NCBI GenBank assembly: GCA_026991005.1
Contig: JALXCH010000482.1
Span: 29,663 to 43,725, forward strand
Source of the DNA: Calditrichia bacterium
GTDB lineage: Bacteria; Calditrichota; Calditrichia; RBG-13-44-9
Length of the DNA: 14,063 nt
Reading direction: 5' to 3'
A program made the translations under genes and the position numbers. Of this stretch, positions 13,905 through 14,063 are shown one piece after another. The stretch's first letter is position 1; every line of letters starts with the position of its first letter. The notes under the pieces are model-generated. The model was not told the origin of the DNA and ran no database searches. It worked only from the letters and a program-made list of their open reading frames with translations.

Positions 13905-14063
13905 ACTGCCGCTGCGCAGCTTCACCTACTCCATCTTTCGCCGCTTCCCGGAAGTTCGGGCCACAACCTATTGGGTGGCGGAAGAAACGTTTCGGAAGCT
14001 GGTTCCGGATGGCTCCCAATGGCAACCGGTGTTTCGCGCCATCGCTGCTCGGGTTCCGGAGTT
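13897..14063 (+). CDS. Unrecognised protein, 3' partial, overlapping larE
   Basis: An ATG at 13897 opens a frame that stays open to the window end (55 full codons) and starts MSELPLRSFTYSIFRRFPEV. GAGGAG at 13884-13889, seven bases upstream and inside larE, is a good ribosome site, and the eight-base overlap with the larE stop suggests translational coupling. The visible part has no signal peptide, membrane segment or motif that I recognise; composition is basic and aromatic (Arg, Phe, Trp), like a cytoplasmic protein. It is not recognisably LarB or LarC. Its co-translation with LarE is the only functional clue. The frame and start are well supported, the function is unknown. Confidence 0.7.
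   Translation, partial: MSELPLRSFTYSIFRRFPEVRATTYWVAEETFRKLVPDGSQWQPVFRAIAARVPE

Noticed and set aside
13855..14025. GSQWQP appears near the end of LarE and again in the following partial protein.
   Set aside because: The encoding DNA differs at several positions and the surroundings are unrelated; probably coincidence.

Overview
The window is chromosomal bacterial DNA from a Gram-negative organism. A TolC-type outer-membrane channel, a periplasmic adaptor and an RND pump form a tripartite envelope exporter, which requires an outer membrane. The repeat-crowded non-coding stretch (AATTCAAAATTC linkers, AATCCTGT and ATTCGTG word repeats, TNC-loop hairpins) together with acyl-CoA metabolism, a GH13 sugar phosphorylase and a three-cysteine LarE reminds me of genomes from the FCB group and neighbouring lineages such as Calditrichota. 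That placement is an inference from memory. No rRNA, tRNA, CRISPR array, transposase or phage gene was found.

Layout. Positions 1-5102 (+) hold a copper/silver-type efflux operon: the C-terminus of a TolC/CusC-like channel, a CusB-like adaptor with three N-terminal metal-binding modules, and a CusA-like pump carrying the three methionines and the proton-relay residues known from E. coli CusA. Positions 5103-6683 contain no convincing gene. They are a mosaic of short repeats: a 7/8-bp minisatellite, a tandem hairpin repeat of about 61 bp, A/T-rich linkers, word-like repeats, and two copies of a three-hairpin element whose stems differ in sequence but stay perfectly paired. Positions 6684-7421 (+) encode an orphan polytopic membrane protein starting with TTG. 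Positions 7615-10515 (+) encode an acyl-CoA dehydrogenase and a methylcrotonyl-CoA-carboxylase-type carboxyltransferase. Converging on these from the minus strand (12758 down to 10555) is a two-gene unit, a STAS-domain anti-sigma-factor antagonist followed by a sucrose/glucosylglycerate phosphorylase-like enzyme, joined by an ATGA stop/start overlap. Divergent from it, positions 13053-13904 (+) encode LarE, overlapped by the start of an unrecognised gene that leaves the window.

Functional links. The efflux genes act together at the cell envelope. The dehydrogenase and carboxyltransferase probably serve acyl-CoA or branched-chain amino-acid breakdown, although the biotin carboxylase partner is not here. 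The STAS-phosphorylase pair suggests partner-switching signalling linked to glucosyl-solute metabolism. LarE makes the nickel-pincer cofactor, but larB, larC and a client enzyme are absent from the window.

Most coding genes are ordinary members of known families. The best candidate for something undescribed is the repeat island, especially the co-varying three-hairpin element at 6051-6379.
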